Assembly (NCBI GenBank): GCA_947629795.1
Contig: CANRFC010000020.1
Coordinates: forward strand, 1-51,390
Source: an uncultured Oscillospiraceae bacterium
GTDB lineage: Bacteria > Bacillota > Clostridia > Oscillospirales > Oscillospiraceae
Length of the DNA: 51,390 nucleotides
Direction: 5' to 3'
The position numbers and the translations under genes are program-made. The notes under the pieces are model-generated. The model was given only the letters and a program-made list of their open reading frames with translations. It searched no databases and was not told the DNA's origin. This document shows positions 1 to 6,277 of this stretch, in pieces (the stretch's first letter is position 1; every line of letters starts with the position of its first letter).

Positions 1-69
1 TTTGTGGGGGCCCGATTGGAAAACCTGCTCCATTCCGCTTCCGGCATGAGGGGCGGGCCGAGAGCTTCG
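1..69 (-). repeat. Partial copy of the parS-cluster intergenic repeat, downstream of serS
   Basis: This matches the head of the repeat units at 1444-1678 and 4205-4310: the run CTGCTCCATTCCGCTTCCG, then GGCATGAGGGGCG, at nearly the same spacing. Bases 1-12 resemble the GC-rich end of a preceding unit, so an array may continue past the window edge. It lies just after the serS stop codon on the transcribed (minus) strand. Confidence 0.75.
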
Positions 70-82
70 CTGTTTGGGCGGC

Positions 83-1402
83 TCAGTGCTTGGGGGTCAG
101 GACCTTGGTGCCGCCCATGTAGGGCCACAGGACCTCAGGGATCTTCACGCTGCCGTCGGCCTGGAGGTTGTTCTCCAGCAGGGCGATGAGCATCCGGGGA
201 GGGGCCACGCAGGTGTTGTTCAGGGTGTGGGCCAGGTAGGTCTTGCCGTCGCCGCCCTTGATGCGGATCTTCAGCCGCCGCGCCTGGGCGTCGCCCAGGT
301 TGGAGCAGGAGCAGACCTCAAAATATTTCTGCTGCCGGGGGCTCCAGGCCTCGATATCACAGGACTTGACCTTCAGGTCGGCCAGGTCGCCGGAGCAGCA
401 CTCCAGCTGCCGCACGGGGATATCCATGGACCGGAAGAGCTCCACCGAATACTTCCACATCTCCTCGTACCACTTCATGGAGTCCTCGGGCTTGCAGACC
501 ACGATCATCTCCTGCTTCTCAAACTGGTGGATGCGGTACACGCCCCGTTCCTCGATGCCGTGGGCGCCCTTTTCCTTGCGGAAGCAGGGGGAGTAGGAGG
601 TGAGGGTCTGGGGCAGCTTCTCCTCGGGGATGATCTGGTCGATGAACCGGCCGATCATGGAGTGCTCACTGGTGCCGATGAGGTAGAGGTCCTCTCCCTC
701 GATCTTGTACATCATGCCCTCCATATCGGTCTGGGACATGACTCCCTCCACCACGTTGCCGTGGATCATGAAGGGGGGGATGCAGTAGGTGAAGCCCTTG
801 CCGATCATGAAGTCCCGGCCGTAGGCCAGCACTGCCTCATGGAGCCGGGCGATGTCCCCCAGCAGGTAGTAGAACCCGTTGCCGGACACCCGCCCGGCGG
901 CGTCCATGTCGATGCCGTCAAAGGACTCCATGATCTCGGTGTGGTAGGGGATCTCGAAGTCGGGGACCAGGGGCTCGCCGAAGCGCTGGACCTCCACATT
1001 CTCGCTGTCGTCCTTGCCGATGGGCACGCTGGGGTCGATGATCTGGGGGATCTGGAGCATGATGTGATGGATCTTCTCCTCCAGAGCGGCCACAGTCTTG
1101 TCCAGCTCGGCCAGCTTCTCCTCGTCGGCCTTCACGGCGGCCATGTTCTCGTCGATCTGGGCCTGGATCCGGGCCTTGGCCTCGCCCTCGGCCTTCTTGA
1201 GCTGGCCGAAGAGGGGGCCGTTGGCCTTGCTGAGCTTGTTCCGGGCGGCCTTCAGCTCCTCCACCTGGCCGATGGCGGTCCTTCTCTGGGCGTCCAGGTC
1301 AATGACCTCATCCACCATGGGCAGCTTGGCGTCCTGGAATTTCTTCTTGATGTTCTCCTTGACTACGTCGGGATTTTCCCGAATGAATCGAATGTCCAGC
1401 AT
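83..1402 (-). CDS. serS: Seryl-tRNA synthetase
   Basis: Class II aminoacyl-tRNA synthetase that charges tRNA-Ser (and tRNA-Sec where present) with serine in the cytoplasm. The 439-residue length is normal for the family. Residues about 27-105 form the long helical arm that contacts the tRNA variable loop. Motif 2 is visible as SYSPCFRKEKG...GVYRIHQFEKQE near 270-297. Motif 3 is LNNTCVAPPRMLIALLEN near 394-411, with the conserved arginine kept but PP in place of the more usual glycine. The start at 1402 has a GAGGTG Shine-Dalgarno 7 nt upstream. It is the last gene of the noc-parA-parB-orf-serS run. I see no T-box leader; the upstream 280 bp hold a degenerate parS and two repeat units instead. 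serS near parAB is common close to Bacillota origins. Confidence 0.97.
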   Translation of the reverse strand: MLDIRFIRENPDVVKENIKKKFQDAKLPMVDEVIDLDAQRRTAIGQVEELKAARNKLSKANGPLFGQLKKAEGEAKARIQAQIDENMAAVKADEEKLAELDKTVAALEEKIHHIMLQIPQIIDPSVPIGKDDSENVEVQRFGEPLVPDFEIPYHTEIMESFDGIDMDAAGRVSGNGFYYLLGDIARLHEAVLAYGRDFMIGKGFTYCIPPFMIHGNVVEGVMSQTDMEGMMYKIEGEDLYLIGTSEHSMIGRFIDQIIPEEKLPQTLTSYSPCFRKEKGAHGIEERGVYRIHQFEKQEMIVVCKPEDSMKWYEEMWKYSVELFRSMDIPVRQLECCSGDLADLKVKSCDIEAWSPRQQKYFEVCSCSNLGDAQARRLKIRIKGGDGKTYLAHTLNNTCVAPPRMLIALLENNLQADGSVKIPEVLWPYMGGTKVLTPKH

Positions 1403-1427
1403 TTCAAATCACCTCAATAAAAATTAA

Positions 1428-1443
1428 TGTTCCACGTAGAACG
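1428..1443. promoter_or_regulatory. Degenerate parS site upstream of serS
   Basis: The sequence TGTTCCACGTAGAACG differs at two positions from the perfect palindrome TGTTCCACGTGGAACA found elsewhere in this cluster. It sits 26 bp upstream of the serS start and directly abuts a repeat unit. It may be a weak ParB/Noc site or a decaying copy. Confidence 0.6.
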
Positions 1444-1678
1444 CGTCGGAAGAAGCCTGCTCCATTCCGCTTCCGGCATGAGGGGCGTGCCGAAAGCTCC
1501 ATATCCGCAGTCTCCTTCCTCCTTTCCCCAAAAGCCTGGGGGGCGGCTTTTGGGGGCCCCGATTGAGAAGCCTGCTCCATTCCGCTTCCGGCATGAGGGG
1601 CGTGCCGAAAGCTCCATATCCGCAGTCTCCTTCCTCCTTTCCCCAAAAGCCTGGGGGGGCGGCTTTTTGGGGCCCCTT
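1444..1678 (-). repeat. Two tandem copies of a parS-linked intergenic repeat (about 117 bp each)
   Basis: Copies at about 1444-1560 and 1561-1678 are almost identical over their whole length. Read on the minus strand each holds, in order: a GC-rich hairpin (arms 1526-1536 with 1545-1555, and 1641-1651 with 1661-1672, sequence CCCCAAAAGCC/GGCTTTTGGGG); a purine-rich AAAGGAGGAAGGAG stretch resembling a ribosome binding site; an ATG followed by GAGCTTTCG; and a conserved GC-rich tail. A related unit lies at 4205-4310, a partial one at 1-69 and a recombined one at 3185-3345. All sit between genes of the same minus-strand cluster. Confidence 0.85.
1526..1555 (-). terminator. Terminator-like hairpin in repeat copy 1
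   Basis: Arms CCCCAAAAGCC (1526-1536) and GGCTTTTGGGG (1545-1555) pair perfectly over 11 bp with an 8-nt G-rich loop. There is no long U tract, so termination strength is unclear. The same arms recur at 1641-1672, with one extra T. Confidence 0.55.
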
Positions 1679-1684
1679 GGATCT

Positions 1685-2242
1685 TTAGTACAGCGCGTCG
1701 CAGATCTCCTGGTACCGGTCGTAAGGGGAGAAACGGCCGTTGTCTGTGGTGCTGGTCCGGGGCAGGCTCTCACAGCGCTTGCTCCCGTCGGCATTGGTCT
1801 CTCCCTCCATGAGCTGGATCAGCTCCCGGCACAGGGCGTATTTTTCCTTGGCAAAGGCCTCGTCGATCTGCCAGAACAGGTCCATGGCCCGGGCTTGGTC
1901 CTTCAATTGGTCGCTCTGGGCCGCAGCCTGGTCGGTGAGGGCCGCCACGTCGGCCTGGAGCTTGTCCTGCTCCTCTTGAAGTGCCTCCACCTGCTCCCGC
2001 AGCGTCTTGTTTTCCTCCATCAGGTTCTGAAGGGACTCCACAGCCGAGGCCGATTGCTTCATTGCGTCGCTGGTGGCCTCGGAATTCAGCCGCTGCTGCT
2101 GGAAGTAGGCCATGAGCAGCAGCAGGAAGGCCACGGCAAACAGGATGACCAGATAGCCCAGCACCGAATGCTGCCGGGCGGGGTGGGAGCGCCGCCGCGG
2201 AGGGCGTTCCTGCTGAGAGGTCTCATCACCGGGTTCCCTCAA
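1685..2242 (-). CDS. Hypothetical membrane-anchored coiled-coil protein
   Basis: I do not recognise a family. The 185-residue product has a basic N-terminus (RPPRRRSHPAR), one membrane helix at about 28-46 (YLVILFAVAFLLLLMAYF), a long predicted coiled coil at about 60-110 rich in Glu, Gln and Leu, and a soluble C-terminus. The topology is probably N-in with the coiled coil outside. The start is a TTG at 2242 with a strong AAGGGAGG Shine-Dalgarno 9 nt upstream, overlapping the parB stop by 4 bp, which argues for translational coupling with parB. Its place between parB and serS suggests a house-keeping or segregation-linked role, but nothing in the sequence shows one. Confidence 0.85.
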   Translation of the reverse strand: MREPGDETSQQERPPRRRSHPARQHSVLGYLVILFAVAFLLLLMAYFQQQRLNSEATSDAMKQSASAVESLQNLMEENKTLREQVEALQEEQDKLQADVAALTDQAAAQSDQLKDQARAMDLFWQIDEAFAKEKYALCRELIQLMEGETNADGSKRCESLPRTSTTDNGRFSPYDRYQEICDALY

Positions 2243-3132
2243 TGGACCGAGCCTCCCTTCGGCGCGGCCTTCACCTGCTCCAGAAGGTCCAGCAGGTCGT
2301 TGAGGTCATCGTCACTGTAATATTCCAGGACCACCTTGCCCTTTTTGCCTCCGTGGGTGATGTCCACCCGGCGGCCGAAGCGGTCGGAGAGCTCCTTGGC
2401 GGCGGCGTCCCGGTAGAGCTTATAGGGGTCGGCGGGACGGGCAGGCTTCTCCAGGGGCTCGGCGGCGTCCAGGAGCTTCTTGGCCAGGGCCTCGGTCTGC
2501 CGCACCGACAGGCCGCCATCCACCACCTGCTGGGCCAGCTTGCGCATCAGGTCGTTGCGGCCGGCGGACAGGATGGCCTTGGCATGGCCGGCGGAGAGCT
2601 TGCCCTCCTCCAACAGCTGGCACACCGCATCGGGCAGGTCCAGCAGCCGCACCGAGTTGGCGATGGTGCTCCGGGAGCGGCCCATCCGCAGGGAGAGCTC
2701 CTCCTGGGTCAGGCCGTAGTCCTCGATGAGGGTCTTGTAGCCCTTGGCTTCCTCGATGGGGTTCAGGTCCTCCCGCTGGAGGTTTTCGATCATGGCCAGC
2801 TCGGCGGCCTTGCGGTCGTCGGCCTCGATGACCACGGCGGGGACCTCTTTCAGGCCGGCCAGCTTGGCGGCCCGCCACCGCCGCTCGCCGGCGATGACCT
2901 GGTAGTAGCCCGAGCTCAGCCGGCGGACGGTGAGGGGCTGGATGATGCCGTAGGTGCGGATGGAGTCGGCCAGGTCGGCCAGAGCTTCCTCGTCAAACCG
3001 CTTCCGGGGCTGGTTCAGAGCAGGCTGGACCTGGGAAATGGGCAGGTTCAGGGTGCCGGAGGTTTCGGGCTGGAGGGCGGCGTCCCCCATGAGGGCGCCC
3101 AGGCCCTTGCCCAAACCGCGTTCTTTTGCCAT
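2239..3132 (-). CDS. parB: Chromosome partitioning protein ParB (Spo0J)
   Basis: ParB-family CTPase clamp that loads at parS and spreads to organise the origin region for ParA and SMC. Starting at the ATG at 3132 (AAAGGA 8-9 nt upstream) gives 297 residues. Visible features are the N-terminal ParA-contact box GLGKGLGALMG (6-16), the CTP-binding GERRWRAAKLAG (82-93), ENLQREDLNPIEEA (116-129), and a helix-turn-helix at about 141-165 (LTQEELSLRMGRSRSTIANS). A longer frame reaching 3219 would translate the parS palindrome and is not credible. A perfect parS (3169-3184) lies 37 bp upstream, so autoregulation by ParB or Noc is plausible. Confidence 0.97.
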   Translation of the reverse strand: MAKERGLGKGLGALMGDAALQPETSGTLNLPISQVQPALNQPRKRFDEEALADLADSIRTYGIIQPLTVRRLSSGYYQVIAGERRWRAAKLAGLKEVPAVVIEADDRKAAELAMIENLQREDLNPIEEAKGYKTLIEDYGLTQEELSLRMGRSRSTIANSVRLLDLPDAVCQLLEEGKLSAGHAKAILSAGRNDLMRKLAQQVVDGGLSVRQTEALAKKLLDAAEPLEKPARPADPYKLYRDAAAKELSDRFGRRVDITHGGKKGKVVLEYYSDDDLNDLLDLLEQVKAAPKGGSVH

Positions 3133-3168
3133 GTGATCGGTCCTTTCTGATGGTGTGATGGATGAAAA

Positions 3169-3184
3169 TGTTCCACGTGGAACA
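3169..3184. promoter_or_regulatory. parS: parS site upstream of parB
   Basis: TGTTCCACGTGGAACA, a perfect 16-bp palindrome. It differs from the well-known Bacillus subtilis parS (TGTTTCACGTGAAACA) by one symmetric base-pair change in each half. It lies between parA and parB. Confidence 0.93.
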
Positions 3185-3345
3185 CGTCGGAGCAAGCTTC
3201 GTATCGTTCGCCCTGGCACAAGCGCCAGGGCTCATTCACTCCGCTGGTCTCACCTGCCGGCTCGGTCTTGCGGTACTGCTCGCCACTGGCGAGCACCGCC
3301 CTCCTCTCCCCACAAAGCTGAGGGGCGGCTTTTTTGGGGCCCCAC
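3185..3345 (-). repeat. Recombined copy of the intergenic repeat between parA and parB
   Basis: The head (CGTCGGA after parS) and the tail (CTCTCCCCACAAAGC...GGCGGCTTTTTTGGGGCCCC, given here in parts) match the other units, but the middle is different. It contains two clean hairpins: CCCTGGC/GCCAGGG at about 3212-3230 and TGCTCGCC/GGCGAGCA at about 3277-3295. The modular swap suggests that head and tail are kept while the body varies. Confidence 0.6.
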
Positions 3346-4101
3346 TCAGCTGTTGGCGATGACCTCCTCCGCCAGGGAGGCATAGGCCTCGGCGCCCCGG
3401 GAGTAGGGGTCGTAGGCGTCGATGGGTTTGCCGTGGCTGGGGGCTTCGGAGAGCCGGACGTTCCGGGGGATGACGGTGGCGTAGACCTGGCCGGGGAAGT
3501 GGCGCTTGACCTCCTCGGCCACCTGCATGCTCAGGTTGGTCCGGCTGTCGTACATGGTCAGCAGGACCCCCTCCAGGCGGATGCCGGGGTTCAGGGCCCG
3601 CTTCACCAGCCGGACGGTGCCCAGCAGGTCGCTGAGTCCCTCCAGGGCGTAGTACTCACACTGGACGGGTACCAGCACCGAGTCGGCGGCGCACAGCCCG
3701 TTCAGGGTCAGCAGCTCCAGGGAGGGAGGGCAGTCGATGAGGATGTAGTCGTAGCTGTCGGCCACCGCGTCCAGGGCCTTACGGAGCAGGTGCTCCCGGT
3801 CATCCAGGCCGATCATCTCGATGCCGGCGCCGGCCAGGGACTTGGTGGCGGGGAGCACATCGCAGTAGGGGGTGGAGAGCACCGCCTTGGCGGGCTCAGC
3901 CCCGTCGATGAGGACCTCGTAGATACTGGGGTTGGCGGTGGTCTTGTCCACGCCCACCCCGGAGGTGGCGTTGGCTTGGGGGTCAAAATCACAGACCAAC
4001 ACCCGCTTTCCCTTGGCCCGCAAGGCCGAGGCCAGGTTCACACAGGTGGTGGTCTTTCCCACGCCGCCCTTTTGATTGACGATCGCAATTCGTTTTGCCA
4101 T
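3346..4101 (-). CDS. parA: Chromosome partitioning ATPase ParA (Soj)
   Basis: Cytoplasmic Walker-type ATPase that acts with ParB-parS in origin segregation and, in Bacillota, in control of DnaA. The 251-residue length matches chromosomal Soj. The deviant Walker A is KGGVGKTT (11-18) with the signature lysine, followed by DFDPQANAT near 38-46 and Walker B YDYILIDCPPS near 118-128. The ATG at 4101 has AAAGG 9 nt upstream and is served by a near-consensus promoter (TTGAAA-17-TATAAT) at 4134-4162. A parS lies 27 bp upstream of that -35. Confidence 0.97.
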   Translation of the reverse strand: MAKRIAIVNQKGGVGKTTTCVNLASALRAKGKRVLVCDFDPQANATSGVGVDKTTANPSIYEVLIDGAEPAKAVLSTPYCDVLPATKSLAGAGIEMIGLDDREHLLRKALDAVADSYDYILIDCPPSLELLTLNGLCAADSVLVPVQCEYYALEGLSDLLGTVRLVKRALNPGIRLEGVLLTMYDSRTNLSMQVAEEVKRHFPGQVYATVIPRNVRLSEAPSHGKPIDAYDPYSRGAEAYASLAEEVIANS

Positions 4102-4133
4102 AGCATACAGCCTTTCTTTTTGTCGTGATTCCT

Positions 4134-4162
4134 ATTATACCCAAGCGCAAGATGCTTTTCAA
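4134..4162 (-). promoter_or_regulatory. Sigma-A promoter of parA
   Basis: On the minus strand: TTGAAA (4162-4157), 17-bp spacer, TATAAT (4139-4134). The transcript would start near 4127, about 25 nt before the parA ATG. The neighbouring parS at 4189-4204 is close enough for bound ParB or Noc to affect it. Confidence 0.85.
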
Positions 4163-4188
4163 GGGCCCAGGCAAAAAAAGCCACCGAA

Positions 4189-4204
4189 TGTTCCACGTGG
4201 AACG
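4189..4204. promoter_or_regulatory. parS: parS site upstream of parA promoter
   Basis: TGTTCCACGTGGAACG, one mismatch from the perfect palindrome at the last base. The CGTGTCGGAAGAA that overlaps and follows it matches the head of the intergenic repeat. Confidence 0.88.
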
Positions 4205-4310
4205 TGTCGGAAGAAACCTGCTCCATTCCGCTTCCGCCTGACGGCGAAAGCTCCATATCCGCAGGTCCCTTCCTCCTTTCCGGCCAAAAGCTGAGGAGCG
4301 CTTTTGGCCG
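4205..4310 (-). repeat. Intergenic repeat unit between noc and parA, with compensated hairpin
   Basis: Shares the head (GAAGAAACCTGCTCC, TTCCGCTTCCG) and the CTTCCTCCTTTCC block with the units at 1444-1678. Its terminal hairpin has arms GGCCAAAAGC (4282-4291) and GCTTTTGGCC (4300-4309). Compared with CCCCAAAAGCC/GGCTTTTGGGG in the other copies, both arms changed together and pairing was kept, which supports a structural role. Confidence 0.8.
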
Positions 4311-4354
4311 GCCAGGGTCAAGACCGGATGGGGGAGAAAGGGGTGACCCAAAAA

Positions 4355-4370
4355 TGTTCCACGTGGAACA
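4355..4370. promoter_or_regulatory. parS: parS site downstream of noc
   Basis: TGTTCCACGTGGAACA, perfect palindrome, 44 bp from centre to centre of the next parS. Confidence 0.93.
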
Positions 4371-4392
4371 TTAAAAGTAATTTATAAGAAAG

Positions 4393-4420
4393 CCCCAATG
4401 TTCCACGTGGAACATTGGGG
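4393..4420. promoter_or_regulatory. parS: parS site inside a 28-bp perfect palindrome
   Basis: The 16-bp core TGTTCCACGTGGAACA at 4399-4414 is flanked by CCCCAA on the left and TTGGGG on the right, so the palindrome extends to 28 bp without a mismatch. It would also form a strong RNA hairpin if transcribed, and could therefore serve as the 3' stem of the noc message. Confidence 0.92.
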
Positions 4421-4492
4421 GAGAAAATGAAGAAGTCAAAATGGAGGCGCAGAAAAGCGGCCCGCGGAGACATGGAGCGGGAAATACAAAGC

Positions 4493-5290
4493 CTAACGGG
4501 GGATGTGGATGGTGAGGGTGATCTCACCCTCGGTGTCCTGGCGCTGGCAGGCGGCTTGGATGCCGGAGGACTGCATCAGGTCCAGGGCATGCTTGATGGT
4601 ATTGAGGAAAAGGCGCACATCCTTAATTAAAAAGGTGGGCTTGACCGCTTTGGCCGGGGGCGGGGCCAGAAGGGAGGCCACGTAGCTCTCGGTCTTGGCC
4701 ACGGTGAAGCCGCCCTCCGCCGCGGCCTGGGCGGCCTTTTCCTGAAGGATGGGGGCGTCCAGCCGCAGGAGGGCCCGGGCGTGGCGCTCGGTGAGCCCGG
4801 CCTGGCGGAGGATGGTGAGGGCCTGGGGGGAGAGCTTGAGCAGGCGGAGCTTGTTGGCCACGGCAGACTGGCTCTTGCCCAACTGGCGGGCCAGGGCCTC
4901 CTGGGTCTGGCCAGTGGCGTCCAGAAGGGCCTGGAGGGCCTGGGCTTCCTCCCAGAAGTCCAGGTCCCGCCGCTGGACGTTCTCAATGAGGGCCAGGAGG
5001 GAGGACTCGGTCTCGTCGGCGGTGACCACGATACAGGGGACCTCAGTCAGGCCGGCCAGCTTGGCCGCCCGCAGCCGCCGCTCGCCGGAGATGAGCTCGT
5101 AGCGCTCGCCGGAGCGGCGGACCGAGAGGGGCTGGAGGATACCGTGCTGGGAAATGCTGGAAGCCAATTCCTCCAGGCCCTCCCGGGAGAAGTGGCGGCG
5201 GGGCTGGTTGGGATTGGGGACTAGGGCGGTGATGGGCAGGAAAAGGACACGGCCAGTCTCGAAAAGGCCCTTTTTGCGGAGAAAAGACAT
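4493..5290 (-). CDS. noc: Nucleoid occlusion protein Noc, ParB family
   Basis: A second ParB-family CTPase, 265 residues. The CTP-binding GERRLRAAKLAG is at 69-80, ENVQRRDLDFWEEA at 103-116, and the helix-turn-helix at 129-152. The HTH segment GKSQSAVANKLRLLKL is the form typical of Noc rather than Spo0J. In Bacillus Noc binds its own sites and the membrane through an N-terminal amphipathic helix to keep FtsZ off the nucleoid; the start here, MSFLRKKGLF, is short, basic and hydrophobic and fits such a helix. The family assignment rests on these residues and on the noc-parA-parB order. ATG at 5290 has AGAGGGG 7 nt upstream and a promoter at 5312-5341. If it is not Noc it is a second parS-binding ParB. 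Confidence 0.88.
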   Translation of the reverse strand: MSFLRKKGLFETGRVLFLPITALVPNPNQPRRHFSREGLEELASSISQHGILQPLSVRRSGERYELISGERRLRAAKLAGLTEVPCIVVTADETESSLLALIENVQRRDLDFWEEAQALQALLDATGQTQEALARQLGKSQSAVANKLRLLKLSPQALTILRQAGLTERHARALLRLDAPILQEKAAQAAAEGGFTVAKTESYVASLLAPPPAKAVKPTFLIKDVRLFLNTIKHALDLMQSSGIQAACQRQDTEGEITLTIHIPR

Positions 5291-5311
5291 AAAAATACCC
5301 CTCTTTCGTAA

Positions 5312-5341
5312 ATCTTACCTGGAATATCCATATTTTACCAA
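5312..5341 (-). promoter_or_regulatory. Candidate promoter of noc
   Basis: Minus strand TTGGTA (5341-5336), 18-bp spacer, TAAGAT (5317-5312), about 20 bp before the noc start codon. Confidence 0.6.
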
Positions 5342-5392
5342 ATAAGAAAGGCGAAAGAGGGGGAAGGGTGACGAGAGGGAAATATTTCCTTG

Positions 5393-6256
5393 TCAGGCGC
5401 GGAGGAAGCCTTTGCCGAAGATCTCGCTGGAGTTGGTGATGAGCATGAAGGCGTGGGGGTCGGTCTGGCGCAGGAAGTTGCGCAGCTCGATGGCCTGGTG
5501 GCGGGACAGGACGGTGAGGATGACGTACTGCTCCTGGCGGGTATAGGCCCCCTTGGCATTCCACACGGTGGCCCCCCGGTGGAGGCGCTCATTGATGAAC
5601 TCGCACACAGGCTTGGGGTCGTGGACCACCACCTGGAAGGCCTTGCGGCGGTTGAGGGACTCGATGACCGAGTCCACCATCACCGACTTCATGGCCAGAC
5701 CCAGCAGGGAGAACAGGCCGGTCTCCACGTCGAAGACCACCAGGGCGGCGGCGGTGATGGCGATGTCCGAGACCAGCAGGGCCCGGCCCACATCCATGCC
5801 GGTGTACTTCTTCAGGATCATGGCGATGATGTCGCTGCCGCCGGTGGAGGCATTGATATTAAAGAGGATGGCAGAGCCCAGGGCGGGCAGGAAGATGCCG
5901 AAAAAGAGCTCCAGCAGCTTCTCATCGGTGAAGGGATGGGACATGGGAAAGACCCACTCCAGGACCTGGATGATGGCGATATAAAGCAGGGAGCAGTAGA
6001 CCGTTTTGAAGCCGAAGGACTTGTCCAGGACCAGAAAGCCCAGCAGGAGGGAGGCCAGAGTGAGCACGGTGTTGATGGTACTGGGAGTGACCACGGTGGC
6101 GGGGATGACCTCTCCCAGGACTACGGACAGGCCGGAGACACCACCGGTGGAGAAGTGGTTGGGGAATTTGAAGAAGTAGACCCCAACGCAGACCAGGGCG
6201 GTGCCGAAGGTCATCAGGAGGAAGGAGAGCCAGGGGGCGGACTTTTGGGTGGACAT
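5393..6256 (-). CDS. YitT/DUF2179 family membrane protein
   Basis: Integral membrane protein of the YitT family, 287 residues. Five or six hydrophobic segments fill residues 10-180 (for example FLLMTFGTALVCVGVYFF and TVLTLASLLLGFLVL), with the family motif NASTGGSDIIAMIL near 135-148. The C-terminal part from about 205 (FQVVVHDPKPVCEFINERL ... QYVILTVLSRHQAIELRNFL) is the soluble DUF2179 domain. The function of the family is not established. It starts at an ATG at 6256 with AAAAGGA 10 nt upstream and follows the SLH/GH18 gene by 21 bp, so the two are probably cotranscribed. Confidence 0.92.
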   Translation of the reverse strand: MSTQKSAPWLSFLLMTFGTALVCVGVYFFKFPNHFSTGGVSGLSVVLGEVIPATVVTPSTINTVLTLASLLLGFLVLDKSFGFKTVYCSLLYIAIIQVLEWVFPMSHPFTDEKLLELFFGIFLPALGSAILFNINASTGGSDIIAMILKKYTGMDVGRALLVSDIAITAAALVVFDVETGLFSLLGLAMKSVMVDSVIESLNRRKAFQVVVHDPKPVCEFINERLHRGATVWNAKGAYTRQEQYVILTVLSRHQAIELRNFLRQTDPHAFMLITNSSEIFGKGFLRA

Positions 6257-6277
6257 GGTGATCAGGTCCTTTTCTCT

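Noticed and set aside
3133-3219. N-terminal extension of ParB
   Set aside because: The added residues are a translation of the parS palindrome (VPRGT) and the ATG at 3132 has a ribosome binding site and the family N-terminus.
4102-4492. Replication origin in the parS-rich gap
   Set aside because: No DnaA-box cluster (TTATCCACA type), no AT-rich unwinding region and no dnaA or dnaN nearby.
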